Source of the DNA: Christensenella sp036660175
GTDB lineage: Bacteria; Bacillota; Clostridia; Christensenellales; Christensenellaceae
Direction: 5' to 3'
Assembly (NCBI GenBank): GCA_036660175.1
Contig: JAVXBD010000025.1
Coordinates: 1-19,836, forward strand
DNA: 19,836 nt
This document shows positions 1 to 6,885 of the stretch, in pieces; position 1 is the first letter of the stretch; each line of letters starts with the position of its first letter. Both the position numbers and the translations under genes were made by a program. The notes under the pieces were generated by a model. That model saw only the letters and a list, made by a program, of their open reading frames with translations, made no database searches and was not told where the DNA came from.

Positions 1-60
1 AAAGGAAAATGCGGATATTTAGCGGCACAAGGTATTGATTCGTTTGTGGCACTTTTATAG
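1..60 (+). CDS. C-terminal end of an unidentified upstream gene (partial)
   Basis: Frame 1 is open from the first base to a TAG at 58-60 and encodes 19 residues ending GIDSFVALL. The other two forward frames close earlier in this stretch. An intrinsic terminator starts at 49 and includes the stop codon in its stem, which fits the end of a transcription unit. The piece is too short to assign a family, and a chance open frame cannot be excluded. Confidence 0.35.
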   Translation, partial: KGKCGYLAAQGIDSFVALL

Positions 61-83
61 TCTATAAAGGTGCATTTTTATTG
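49..83 (+). terminator. Intrinsic terminator upstream of the arsR cassette
   Basis: GCACTTTTATA (49-59) pairs with TATAAAGGTGC (63-73) across a 3-nt loop, giving 11 pairs with one U-G wobble. It is followed by ATTTTTATT. It insulates the cassette from the upstream gene. Confidence 0.75.
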
Positions 84-92
84 AAAAACATA

Positions 93-137
93 TTGACATT
101 TATCGATGTGTAGGCTACAATACAATATATCGATAAA
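93..137 (+). promoter_or_regulatory. arsR promoter with paired operator-like palindromes
   Basis: TTGACA (93-98) and TACAAT (116-121) are separated by 17 bp, a near-consensus sigma-A promoter. Two copies of a TATCGAT core lie at 101-107 and 128-134. With flanks they form the inverted pair TTTATCGAT (99-107) and ATCGATAAA (129-137), with centres 27 bp apart. The first copy sits in the spacer directly after the -35; the second lies at or just after the expected transcription start. This placement suits repression by the ArsR protein encoded immediately downstream. Binding is inferred. Confidence 0.75.
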
Positions 138-155
138 AATAGATGTGAGGTTGCT

Positions 156-467
156 ATGAAAAATCAGTATTTACAAAATGCGAAAGTGTTTAAGGCATTT
201 TGCGACCAAAATAGACTAAGGATTATAGAGCTTTTGACCAGCGGCGAAAAATGTGCATGTGTGCTGCTGGAAAAAGTGCAGATTGGTCAGTCTACACTCT
301 CGCATCATATGAAAATATTGGTGGACAGCGGGATTGTATGCGCTCGTAAAGAAGGAAAGTGGACGCACTATTCTATTAGCAATGAGGGTGTGCAGACCGC
401 ACAAGATTTGCTAAAACAAATTACACAAAAAAACATTGATACGCAAAAAAATGCGTGCGACTGCTGA
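156..467 (+). CDS. arsR: ArsR/SmtB-family metalloid-responsive repressor
   Basis: This 103-residue winged-helix repressor has the usual size for the ArsR/SmtB family. The family dimer binds operator DNA and releases it on metal or metalloid binding. The recognition helix is visible as QSTLSHHMKILVDSGIV (about residues 45-61), followed by the wing KEGKWTHYSIS. Cys33 and Cys35 (KCACVLL) occupy the place of the CxC in the classical As(III) site ELCVCDL of plasmid ArsR; the third classical Cys is Leu here. Cys62 and a terminal CDC (Cys101, Cys103) could add ligands. The ATG at 156 follows TGAGG at 146-150. The gene heads a three-gene operon with a permease and a thioredoxin-fold protein, which supports a metalloid or soft-metal inducer. 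The exact inducer is not shown by the sequence. Confidence 0.88.
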   Translation: MKNQYLQNAKVFKAFCDQNRLRIIELLTSGEKCACVLLEKVQIGQSTLSHHMKILVDSGIVCARKEGKWTHYSISNEGVQTAQDLLKQITQKNIDTQKNACDC

Positions 468-469
468 TT

Positions 470-1465
470 ATGTGGGAATTTTTTAGCGTTCAGCTTTTGG
501 GTATGAAATGGCTAAACGACCTTATCGGAAGCGTACTTCGCTCGTTAGGGCTTGATATTACTGGTCAAATCGGCGCAAGTGTGCAGTTTTTTTTGTTTGA
601 TACCATCAAGATATTGATTTTGTTGTCCGTACTGATTTTCATTATTTCGTATATTCAAAGTTATTTTCCGCCTGAGCGTACCAAAAAAATATTGGGCAGA
701 CACAAAGGAATTACGGCAAATCTTTTGGGTGCATTACTAGGAACGGTAACGCCATTTTGCAGTTGTTCTTCCATACCACTTTTTATTGGATTTACCAATG
801 CAGGGTTGCCGCTGGGTGTTACTTTCAGCTTCTTAATTTCTTCGCCGCTTGTAGATTTGGGCGCATTTGTTTTGCTGATGAGCGTATTTGGCGGAAAAAT
901 TGCCATTGCCTATGTAGTGGTGGGTATTGTTTTGGCGGTGGTGGGCGGTACGATTATTGATCGGCTGGGCATGGAAAACCAAGTGGAGCAATATATCAAA
1001 ACAGGAACAAACGTGGATATTACAAGTCAGGAACTTACCAAAAAAGACCGAATGATTTATGCAAAGGATCAAGTTTTTTTTACGGTCAAAAAAGTGTTCT
1101 GGTATGTGATTATTGGTGTGGGTATTGGCGCACTGATTCACAACTGGATTCCGACGGAGTTTATTCGGAGCGTACTGGGCGAAAACAATCCATTCTCGGT
1201 GCTGATTGCAACAGGAATTGGGATTCCAATGTATGCGGATATTTTTGGCACGATTCCCATTGCGGAGGCATTGTTTGCAAAAGGTGTACAGGTGGGTACG
1301 ATTTTAAGTTTTATGATGGCGGTAACCGCACTTTCTCTGCCTTCTATCATTTTGCTTCGCAAAGCCGTAAAGCCCAAGCTATTGGCGATTTTCGTTGGGA
1401 TTGTATCAATTGGCATCATTATTATTGGATATTCATTTAATGCGTTTTCATTCTTATTAAGATAG
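470..1465 (+). CDS. ArsP/UPF0718-family membrane permease
   Basis: An integral membrane protein of about 331 residues with roughly eight hydrophobic segments, matching the predicted-permease family (ArsP_1, formerly DUF318/UPF0718). The diagnostic stretch TPFCSCSSIPLFIGF contains Cys97 and Cys99, followed by FLISSPLVD. A second conserved-looking block is GIGIPMYADIFGTIPIAEAL. Characterised ArsP members export trivalent organoarsenicals, and pairing with an ArsR gene supports metalloid efflux. Other members of the broad family have no known substrate. I chose ATG 470, two bases after the arsR stop. GTG 455, overlapping arsR, and ATG 503 are alternatives. No good Shine-Dalgarno is visible before 470, so translation may be coupled to arsR. 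Substrate assignment is inference. Confidence 0.85.
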   Translation: MWEFFSVQLLGMKWLNDLIGSVLRSLGLDITGQIGASVQFFLFDTIKILILLSVLIFIISYIQSYFPPERTKKILGRHKGITANLLGALLGTVTPFCSCSSIPLFIGFTNAGLPLGVTFSFLISSPLVDLGAFVLLMSVFGGKIAIAYVVVGIVLAVVGGTIIDRLGMENQVEQYIKTGTNVDITSQELTKKDRMIYAKDQVFFTVKKVFWYVIIGVGIGALIHNWIPTEFIRSVLGENNPFSVLIATGIGIPMYADIFGTIPIAEALFAKGVQVGTILSFMMAVTALSLPSIILLRKAVKPKLLAIFVGIVSIGIIIIGYSFNAFSFLLR

Positions 1466-1480
1466 CAAAGGAGAAAAAAG

Positions 1481-1819
1481 ATGGGATTTTTTAAAAAACA
1501 AGAGGAAACAGAAAAAAAGGCAACGTGCTGCTGTGCAGGGAAATGTGAACAATCGAATGTTCAAAATGCACGATTGATTGTGCTGGGTGCGTGCTGCAAA
1601 AAAAGTATTCAAACCTTTGAAAACACAAAAATAGCCGCTGCTCAGATGGGGCTTGATACCGAAGTGATCAACATTGGCGATAATGTGCAAATTGCAAAAT
1701 ATGGCGTGATGCAGACACCTGCACTTGTAATTGACGGCAGGGTGGTTTCGTATGGGAAACTTTTAAAAATAGAAGAAATCAAAAAGCTTATCCAAGAAGC
1801 GTACGGCAAAGGTCAATAA
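1481..1819 (+). CDS. Cys-rich thioredoxin-fold protein with CxxS active site
   Basis: A 112-residue protein with the small thioredoxin fold of the 'redox-active disulfide protein 2' group (Thioredoxin_3-like). It shows beta strand ARLIVLGA, the active-site loop CCKKS (Cys38, Cys39, Ser42), AKYGVMQTPALVIDG with the cis-Pro at residue 80, and GRVVSYGKLLKIEEIKKLI. The usual CxxC of this group appears as CxxS, leaving one nucleophilic Cys (Cys39) preceded by an extra Cys38. A charged N-terminal extension carries CCCAGKC (Cys16-18, Cys22), which could bind a metal or metalloid or supply resolving thiols. AAAGGAG at 1468-1474 fixes the ATG at 1481. It is the last gene of the arsR-permease operon, so a role in thiol-linked delivery or reduction of the permease substrate is plausible but inferred. 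Confidence 0.8.
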   Translation: MGFFKKQEETEKKATCCCAGKCEQSNVQNARLIVLGACCKKSIQTFENTKIAAAQMGLDTEVINIGDNVQIAKYGVMQTPALVIDGRVVSYGKLLKIEEIKKLIQEAYGKGQ

Positions 1820-1821
1820 GT

Positions 1822-1856
1822 GACAGCTTGTGTAAGAAAAAGATGCTGTTTTTATT
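1822..1856 (+). terminator. Candidate terminator after the ars cassette
   Basis: GACAGC (1822-1827) can pair with GCTGTT (1845-1850), including one G-U pair, followed by TTTATT. The loop is long and the stem short, so the call is tentative, but it begins three bases after the last cassette gene. Confidence 0.45.
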
Positions 1857-1994
1857 GTAGTTTCTCAAACGGTTGCAGGTAACCATTTGCAAGAAAGTAC
1901 TATGTGCTACCATATTTTAAGACGCTGTAAAATGGGATTTTGAGCGGCTTATATGCCTATTATATGTATTCGTAAAAAAATATAAGAGAACCAT

Positions 1995-2036
1995 AAAAGA
2001 ACGAAACCAATTGTTTTTAGGCTGAGTTCTTTTTTT
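1995..2036 (+). terminator. Candidate intrinsic terminator upstream of mreC promoter
   Basis: AAAAGAAC (1995-2002) pairs with GTTCTTTT (2026-2033), and the T run continues to 2036. The A run opposite the T run means it could also act on the minus strand. It separates the ars cassette from the mreC promoter. Confidence 0.55.
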
Positions 2037-2076
2037 ATGCACGCTGGCAGATGTTACAAAAAGTTTACTAAATCCA

Positions 2077-2105
2077 TTACAAAAATGATAAAGTTATGGT
2101 ATAAT
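2077..2105 (+). promoter_or_regulatory. mreC promoter with extended -10
   Basis: TATAAT at 2100-2105 is preceded by TG at 2097-2098, giving an extended -10. The -35 is weak (TTACAA at 2077-2082, 17-bp spacing), as is common with an extended -10. It lies about 45 bases before the mreC start. Confidence 0.65.
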
Positions 2106-2150
2106 TAACAGGGATTATACTGATTTAAAAAGTTTGAAAGGTGAAAAAAC

Positions 2151-3077
2151 TTGAGATTTTTCAAAAATAAACCAGTGATTATAACCATTATTGTGATTTT
2201 CATATTAATCATACTGATGATTGTGACAAGCGGCAGCAACGCAGTATCAAAGGGTACAAGCGTGGTAGGCGATGTGTTTGTGCCTGTCCAAAAGTTTTTT
2301 TATCAAATATCGGATTCTGTAGGCAGCTTTTTTGATGGGATTTCTGGCAGCGGAGAGCTTGCCCAACAGAAAGCAGAATTATCAGGAAAAGTGACAGAGC
2401 TTCAAACCGAAATCAGTGACTATGATGAGATAAAAGCCGAAAATGAACGGCTGTCAAAATTGCTTGATTATAAGCAAAATAACCCGACACAAGAGCTTAA
2501 GGTTGCAAAAATAACAGGTAAAAATCCGGGAAACTGGTTTGACGTGTTTACCATTGATTTGGGTGTGACGGACGGAATACAGGAAAACATGGCGGTGATT
2601 ACTGCCGATGGACTTGTGGGACGTGTCGAAGAAGTTGGGCTGAACCATGCAAAAGTGATGGGGATTATTGATGGGCGTAGCGGAGTATCCGCCATTATGG
2701 AGCGCACACGTGATATTGGTGTTGTCAAGGGCAGCATTGGAAACGACGCACTTGATGTGGCATTGTCTATGAATTATTTGCCGATGGGTACGGATATTGT
2801 GGTGGGTGATAAAATCATCACCTCTGGTCTTGATGGACTATATCCCAAGGGGATTATCATTGGAGAAGTAAGCGAGCTTGTTGATGCAAACGGCGGAAAA
2901 AACGTCAAAATAAAACCTATGGTGGATTTTCGGAGGTTGGAAGAGGTAATGGTAGTGGTACAAATAAAAGATACCGTTCCTACCCAAATACAAACCGAGA
3001 TTGCACCAGAAGCAACGCAGGCACCCTCCCAAGAACCGGCGCAAAGCGTGCCGCCAGCTGAGGGAGCGGGGGCATGA
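2151..3077 (+). CDS. mreC: Rod shape-determining protein MreC
   Basis: A bitopic membrane scaffold of the elongation machine that, in the family, links MreB/MreD to PBP2 and organises lateral wall synthesis. The 308-residue protein has a short cytoplasmic start, one membrane helix (about residues 8-26), a coiled-coil region (about 65-105, AELSGKVTELQTEISDYDEIKAENERL), then the beta-rich MreC domain (about 115-272). It ends with a Pro/Glu/Ala/Gln-rich tail of about 35 residues outside the membrane. The start is TTG at 2151, supported by AAAGGTG at 2137-2143. The gene overlaps mreD by four bases (ATGA). mreB is not upstream in this window; a terminator and promoter precede mreC instead. Confidence 0.93.
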   Translation: MRFFKNKPVIITIIVIFILIILMIVTSGSNAVSKGTSVVGDVFVPVQKFFYQISDSVGSFFDGISGSGELAQQKAELSGKVTELQTEISDYDEIKAENERLSKLLDYKQNNPTQELKVAKITGKNPGNWFDVFTIDLGVTDGIQENMAVITADGLVGRVEEVGLNHAKVMGIIDGRSGVSAIMERTRDIGVVKGSIGNDALDVALSMNYLPMGTDIVVGDKIITSGLDGLYPKGIIIGEVSELVDANGGKNVKIKPMVDFRRLEEVMVVVQIKDTVPTQIQTEIAPEATQAPSQEPAQSVPPAEGAGA

Positions 3078-3610
3078 GGTACGTTTTTTTGGTACTGTTG
3101 GGTGCGGGCAGTGTGATTTTATCGGGGTCGCTGATGAGCGGTCTTAATATTGCAGGGATACAAGTGGATTTGGTGCTGATGATTATTTTATCTTTGGCAC
3201 TTTTAGAAAAAACGTCCATGCCCATTATCTTTGCGGCGGCAGCAGGACTGCTGATGGATATTTTGTTCTCGACGGTGCTGGGGGTTTATGCGATTGGCTA
3301 TACAGCTGTTGCACTACTTGTCTGTGCATTTTTTAAAAACTCCAGCAAATTCAATATTTTGTTTTTGTTTATTGTGGGGGCGGGCGGATATATCATCAAA
3401 GAGCTGATTACGGCATTGATTGTATTTATTTTGAATATTGGCTCAGGTACAAGCTTCAATCTTTTCTCAATGATGACAAGATACATATTGCCAGCGGCAC
3501 TTTTAAACGGAGCATTGATGTTTGTTGTATATTTTATTATGAGCAAAATTTACAGCAACAATTGGATGCGTCCAAAGCGAATGAACAGCTTTGATGAATT
3601 AGATTTATGA
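3074..3610 (+). CDS. mreD: Rod shape-determining membrane protein MreD
   Basis: A 178-residue, very hydrophobic protein with about five to six membrane segments, the usual size and character of MreD. MreD partners MreC in the elongation complex, and its presence between mreC and a PBP2 gene is the classic order. The block LLMDILFSTVLGVYAIGYTAVALLVCAFF matches the family pattern in which a conserved Asp sits in the second half of an early helix. The ATG at 3074 overlaps the mreC stop as ATGA and follows AGGGAG at 3060-3065. A short polar tail (MRPKRMNSFDELDL) ends the protein. Confidence 0.88.
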   Translation: MRYVFLVLLGAGSVILSGSLMSGLNIAGIQVDLVLMIILSLALLEKTSMPIIFAAAAGLLMDILFSTVLGVYAIGYTAVALLVCAFFKNSSKFNILFLFIVGAGGYIIKELITALIVFILNIGSGTSFNLFSMMTRYILPAALLNGALMFVVYFIMSKIYSNNWMRPKRMNSFDELDL

Positions 3611-3619
3611 GGATAACAG

Positions 3620-6085
3620 ATGTTAAATAAACTGAAAGTAAGATTTTTAATATGCTTTTCAATTATCATAATATTATTTGTTACATTGACAGTTGGTGTT
3701 TCGGGGCTGACGCTTGCGCAAGGCGGAGAGCTGGTTTCGCAGTCTGAGGATAAAAAAATCAGAACACTTTCGCTGAAAGGCTCACGTGGGCAGATTATGG
3801 ACGCAGCAGGCATACCGCTTGCCTATGATCAGCCGAGTTTCAATGTTGAATTTGTAAAAGATCCATCTAAAAATACCACGACAGATAAGTCGTATTATAC
3901 CGATGTGCTAATAGACGCCATATCGCTGATTGAGAAAAACGGTTCGGCAACCATTGATACGTTTTCTATCAAAAGGCAAGAGGACGGGACGTTCAAGTTT
4001 GATTTTGGTGATATTTCAAAAGAGGCACACGCAAAGCGTGAAAAAGATTGGCGTGAAAATATGTTCGTCAGCAAAAAAGCAGCGCCTGATGTGATTTATC
4101 GAGATTTACGCACGAGATACCGTATTCCAGAAGAATATACCTATGAACAGGCACGAAAGCTATTGTCTATTTGGCAGGAAGTACAGCTTTCTTCTTATCG
4201 TGCGTTTATTCCTGTGCAAATTGCAAAAGATGTCAATATGGAAACGGTTGCATTGATTGAAGCCTACTCAAACGAGCTGGACGGTGTACAGATTGCACAG
4301 AGCGCAATGCGTATCTATCCAAAAGATGATGTTGCGGCACATATCGTTGGGTATATGGGAAAAATGACAAACGAAGACACCATCAAAGAGATGCAGGCAA
4401 AGGGATATTCACAAGAGGATATGATAGGCGTGACGGGCGTAGAAAGCTCTATGGAATCGTATCTGACAGGAAATTCTACAGAAAAGCAAGGACAGCGGCA
4501 GGTGGAAGTAAACAGCAAGGGGAAAGTCATCAAAGAACTTTCTTATACTCCTGCAAAACCAGGTGATAATGTGATGCTTACCATTGATTTGCAAATGCAG
4601 ATGGTGGCGGAGCAGGCACTCAAGAAAAATATCGAGGAAGTATATCAGCTTCAGGTTGAAGCATACAATAAAAAACCAGCGGAGTATGACGAAAAGCTGG
4701 CAAATCGTAAGGGTGATACGGCGCTTGACAAGCTAAATCTTGCAAAAACGGGTGCAACGGTTGTAATGGAAGCGAAAACAGGCAGAGTGCTTGCGATGGC
4801 AAGTTATCCGTCTTATGACCTTAATATCTTTACGGGTGGAATTTCTGAAGAAGATATGAAGATGCTCAACGACGATAAATCCACACCGCTCTTTAACAAA
4901 GCGATTTCCTCAAACGGTATTCCAGGCTCGATTTTTAAGATGGTTACGGGAATGGCGGGGTTGGTAGAGGGCAGTATCACGCTTGATACCATCATCAACG
5001 ATGAGGGCGATTATAACAAAGATGTCAAAAGCGGAAAAGCGCCAGCCTGCTGGACAACGGATATTTCGACGCATCAGAACCAGACGATTATACAAGGGCT
5101 AAAAAATAGCTGTAACTATTTCTTTTATGAAGTGGCAGACAGGCTGACCAACGAAAAGTTAGTAGAATGGGGAGAAAAATTTGGGCTGACCACTGCTACA
5201 GGCATAGAAATCCCTGGCGAAACTGTTGGGCAAATCGGCAGTCAAAAGGTGCTGTATGACCCTGATAAGCCACTTGCAGAGCAAAAAACATCACGTGCGT
5301 ATTTGGTTAGAAACAAGATTATTGAAGATTTGACGAGATATGGAAAAGAACGTGGCATTGAATATAAAAAAGAGCAGATGGAAACAACAGCAGATAAGCT
5401 TTTAAAGCTTGCAGGCCGTGGGAAGATTGAACTTGGCCCTGATGTGAGAACAATTCTTTATGAGGAACTGGAAATTCCAGCGGGGACTACCAGCAACAAA
5501 GGCTGGGACAACGAGATTTCTACAAGGCTAAGCGAGCTTACGTGGAAGCCTGTGCAGACGGCGGTTGCAGGAATTGGCTCGGAAATTACCACCATTACGC
5601 CCATTGCGGCGGCACGATATGTGGCATCACTGGTAAACGGTGGCTATGTATATGAAGCACACGTGGTAGACAGCGTTGTTGATGCAAATGGAAACATTGT
5701 GGAGAAAAAAGAACCCAAAGTGTTTAACAAGATTGATGCACCGCAAAGCTATTTTGATGCGATAAAGGAAGGCATGAAAGAAGTTACCTCTGCTGAGGAC
5801 GGCGGTACGGCGGGGGACTACTTTAAAGATTGGAAATATAAAGACCAAATTGGTGCAAAAACTGGATCGGGTAAGGTTTCCAATATCGACCTTGAAAACA
5901 ATGCGTGGTTTGTTGCCTTTGCACCGTATGACGATCCAGAAATCGTGGTGATTTCGTATATTCCAAACGGGCAGGCAGGCGGCTATGCAATCCCCATGAC
6001 AAAAGATATTATCGAGTATTATTTAGATGGAAAAGAACAAAAAGTGGTGAATGAGATCCCGACCTATAACATGCTGCTACCATAA
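3620..6085 (+). CDS. mrdA: Class B penicillin-binding protein 2 (elongation transpeptidase)
   Basis: A D,D-transpeptidase that cross-links peptidoglycan outside the membrane, in the elongation complex with MreC/MreD and RodA. The 821-residue protein has one N-terminal membrane anchor (about residues 9-31), a dimerisation/pedestal domain beginning SLKGSRGQIMDAAGIPLA, and a transpeptidase domain. Its motifs are SxxK at Ser437-Lys440 (PGSIFKMVT), SxN at Ser497-Asn499 (SCN) and KTG at 747-749 (AKTGSGK). It is longer than E. coli PBP2 (about 630). The extra length includes a charged, mostly helical stretch of about 75 residues between SxN and KTG (about 540-650) and a segment before the SxxK motif (about 332-365). 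The ATG at 3620 lies nine bases after mreD behind AGGA (3610-3613). Position after mreCD argues for PBP2 rather than a septal or sporulation PBP. Confidence 0.9.
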   Translation: MLNKLKVRFLICFSIIIILFVTLTVGVSGLTLAQGGELVSQSEDKKIRTLSLKGSRGQIMDAAGIPLAYDQPSFNVEFVKDPSKNTTTDKSYYTDVLIDAISLIEKNGSATIDTFSIKRQEDGTFKFDFGDISKEAHAKREKDWRENMFVSKKAAPDVIYRDLRTRYRIPEEYTYEQARKLLSIWQEVQLSSYRAFIPVQIAKDVNMETVALIEAYSNELDGVQIAQSAMRIYPKDDVAAHIVGYMGKMTNEDTIKEMQAKGYSQEDMIGVTGVESSMESYLTGNSTEKQGQRQVEVNSKGKVIKELSYTPAKPGDNVMLTIDLQMQMVAEQALKKNIEEVYQLQVEAYNKKPAEYDEKLANRKGDTALDKLNLAKTGATVVMEAKTGRVLAMASYPSYDLNIFTGGISEEDMKMLNDDKSTPLFNKAISSNGIPGSIFKMVTGMAGLVEGSITLDTIINDEGDYNKDVKSGKAPACWTTDISTHQNQTIIQGLKNSCNYFFYEVADRLTNEKLVEWGEKFGLTTATGIEIPGETVGQIGSQKVLYDPDKPLAEQKTSRAYLVRNKIIEDLTRYGKERGIEYKKEQMETTADKLLKLAGRGKIELGPDVRTILYEELEIPAGTTSNKGWDNEISTRLSELTWKPVQTAVAGIGSEITTITPIAAARYVASLVNGGYVYEAHVVDSVVDANGNIVEKKEPKVFNKIDAPQSYFDAIKEGMKEVTSAEDGGTAGDYFKDWKYKDQIGAKTGSGKVSNIDLENNAWFVAFAPYDDPEIVVISYIPNGQAGGYAIPMTKDIIEYYLDGKEQKVVNEIPTYNMLLP

Positions 6086-6090
6086 ACTAT

Positions 6091-6119
6091 TTGCTAACAT
6101 TTCGGTTATCATGTATAAT
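6091..6119 (+). promoter_or_regulatory. Promoter of the min genes
   Basis: TTGCTA (6091-6096) and a perfect TATAAT (6114-6119) with 17-bp spacing lie just after the PBP2 stop. The expected transcription start is near 6126, so a translation start at ATG 6125 is unlikely and the downstream GTG is favoured. This gives minCDE a promoter separate from mreCD. Confidence 0.75.
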
Positions 6120-6160
6120 ATAGTATGGTAAAAGTGAAGTTTTTTAAGGAGGATTTGCAA

Positions 6161-6850
6161 GTGCAAAATATTGTGACAATCAAGGGCAAGGAAGACGGAC
6201 TGGAAATTCATTTAGACGAAAAGACAACATACCCTGTTTTGCGTGAAGAGCTGATGCTCAAACTCAAAAAGAACAGCGAATTCTTTAAGAACAGTGATAC
6301 AAAAGTGGTGATTCGGGGCAAAGAAATCTCAGAGGCACAGCGCAACGAAATCAGACGTGTTTTTGAGATGGATTATGGTATACACGATGTGCTTTATGGA
6401 GATGAGGCAGATATGCTAAAAGAGGTAGAGCTTACCATAGAGCGTCCATCAAGAGTACCTAAAGAAAAAAAAGACGAATATACCGACGAGATTGAACTGG
6501 TATCCAATGCGTATTTTGATGCGAAATCTATCTTTATTAGCAATACCATCAGAAGCGGTCAGCGCATAGAATGCGAGGGCGATGTGGTGGTGATTGGCGA
6601 TGTCAATCCTGGTGCTGAGATTATTGCAGGCGGAAGCATTGCGATTTTTGGCAGGTTGCGAGGGCTTGCGCATGCAGGCTGTGCAGGCAGAAAAGATGTG
6701 TGCGTGGCGGCGCTTAATATGTGCCCTAAGCAATTGCGGCTGTCGGGCAGAGTAGTCACTTTTCCAAATAATCGGGACGATGCGATGGAGCCTGAAATTG
6801 CAGAGCTTAAAAATGGCAAAGTCGTGATAAGAGCCGTTAGTATCAGATAA
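6161..6850 (+). CDS. minC: Septum site-determining protein MinC
   Basis: MinC inhibits FtsZ polymerisation and is recruited to the membrane by MinD, keeping division away from the poles. The 229-residue product has an N-terminal FtsZ-inhibiting domain (about 1-100) and a C-terminal beta-helix domain (about 120-225). The latter carries the typical TIRSGQRIECEGDVVVIGDVNPGAEI, AGGSIAIFGRLRGLAHAG and LSGRV segments, including the RSGQ stretch used for MinD contact. I chose GTG 6161 because AAGGAGGA lies at 6146-6153 with seven-base spacing. ATG 6125 would sit at the transcription start and add a non-conserved N-terminus. The usual partners minD and minE follow. Confidence 0.92.
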   Translation: MQNIVTIKGKEDGLEIHLDEKTTYPVLREELMLKLKKNSEFFKNSDTKVVIRGKEISEAQRNEIRRVFEMDYGIHDVLYGDEADMLKEVELTIERPSRVPKEKKDEYTDEIELVSNAYFDAKSIFISNTIRSGQRIECEGDVVVIGDVNPGAEIIAGGSIAIFGRLRGLAHAGCAGRKDVCVAALNMCPKQLRLSGRVVTFPNNRDDAMEPEIAELKNGKVVIRAVSIR

Positions 6851-6885
6851 ATAAGCGATTGAATAGGGAGAGGAATCATAGAATT

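Larger units (their letters stand above)
1820..2150. other. Non-coding gap between the ars cassette and mreC
   Basis: These 331 bases contain no credible gene on either strand. They hold two candidate terminators (1822-1856 and 1995-2036) and the mreC promoter (2077-2105). Between 1857 and 1994 I see no recognisable element. No tRNA, leader RNA or insertion-sequence end is apparent, and mreB, the usual gene before mreC, is absent. Confidence 0.7.

Noticed and set aside
75..1857. Identical 9-base TTTTTATTG at 75-83 and 1849-1857 flanking the ars-like cassette, as a possible target-site duplication
   Set aside because: Both copies are the T-rich tails of terminator-like hairpins, so the match is expected by composition. 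No inverted repeats or transposase accompany them.
1857..1994. Possible small RNA or riboswitch in the gap before mreC
   Set aside because: Only short, weak stems (for example GGTT/AACC near 1870-1885) are present, and none matches a family I recognise.
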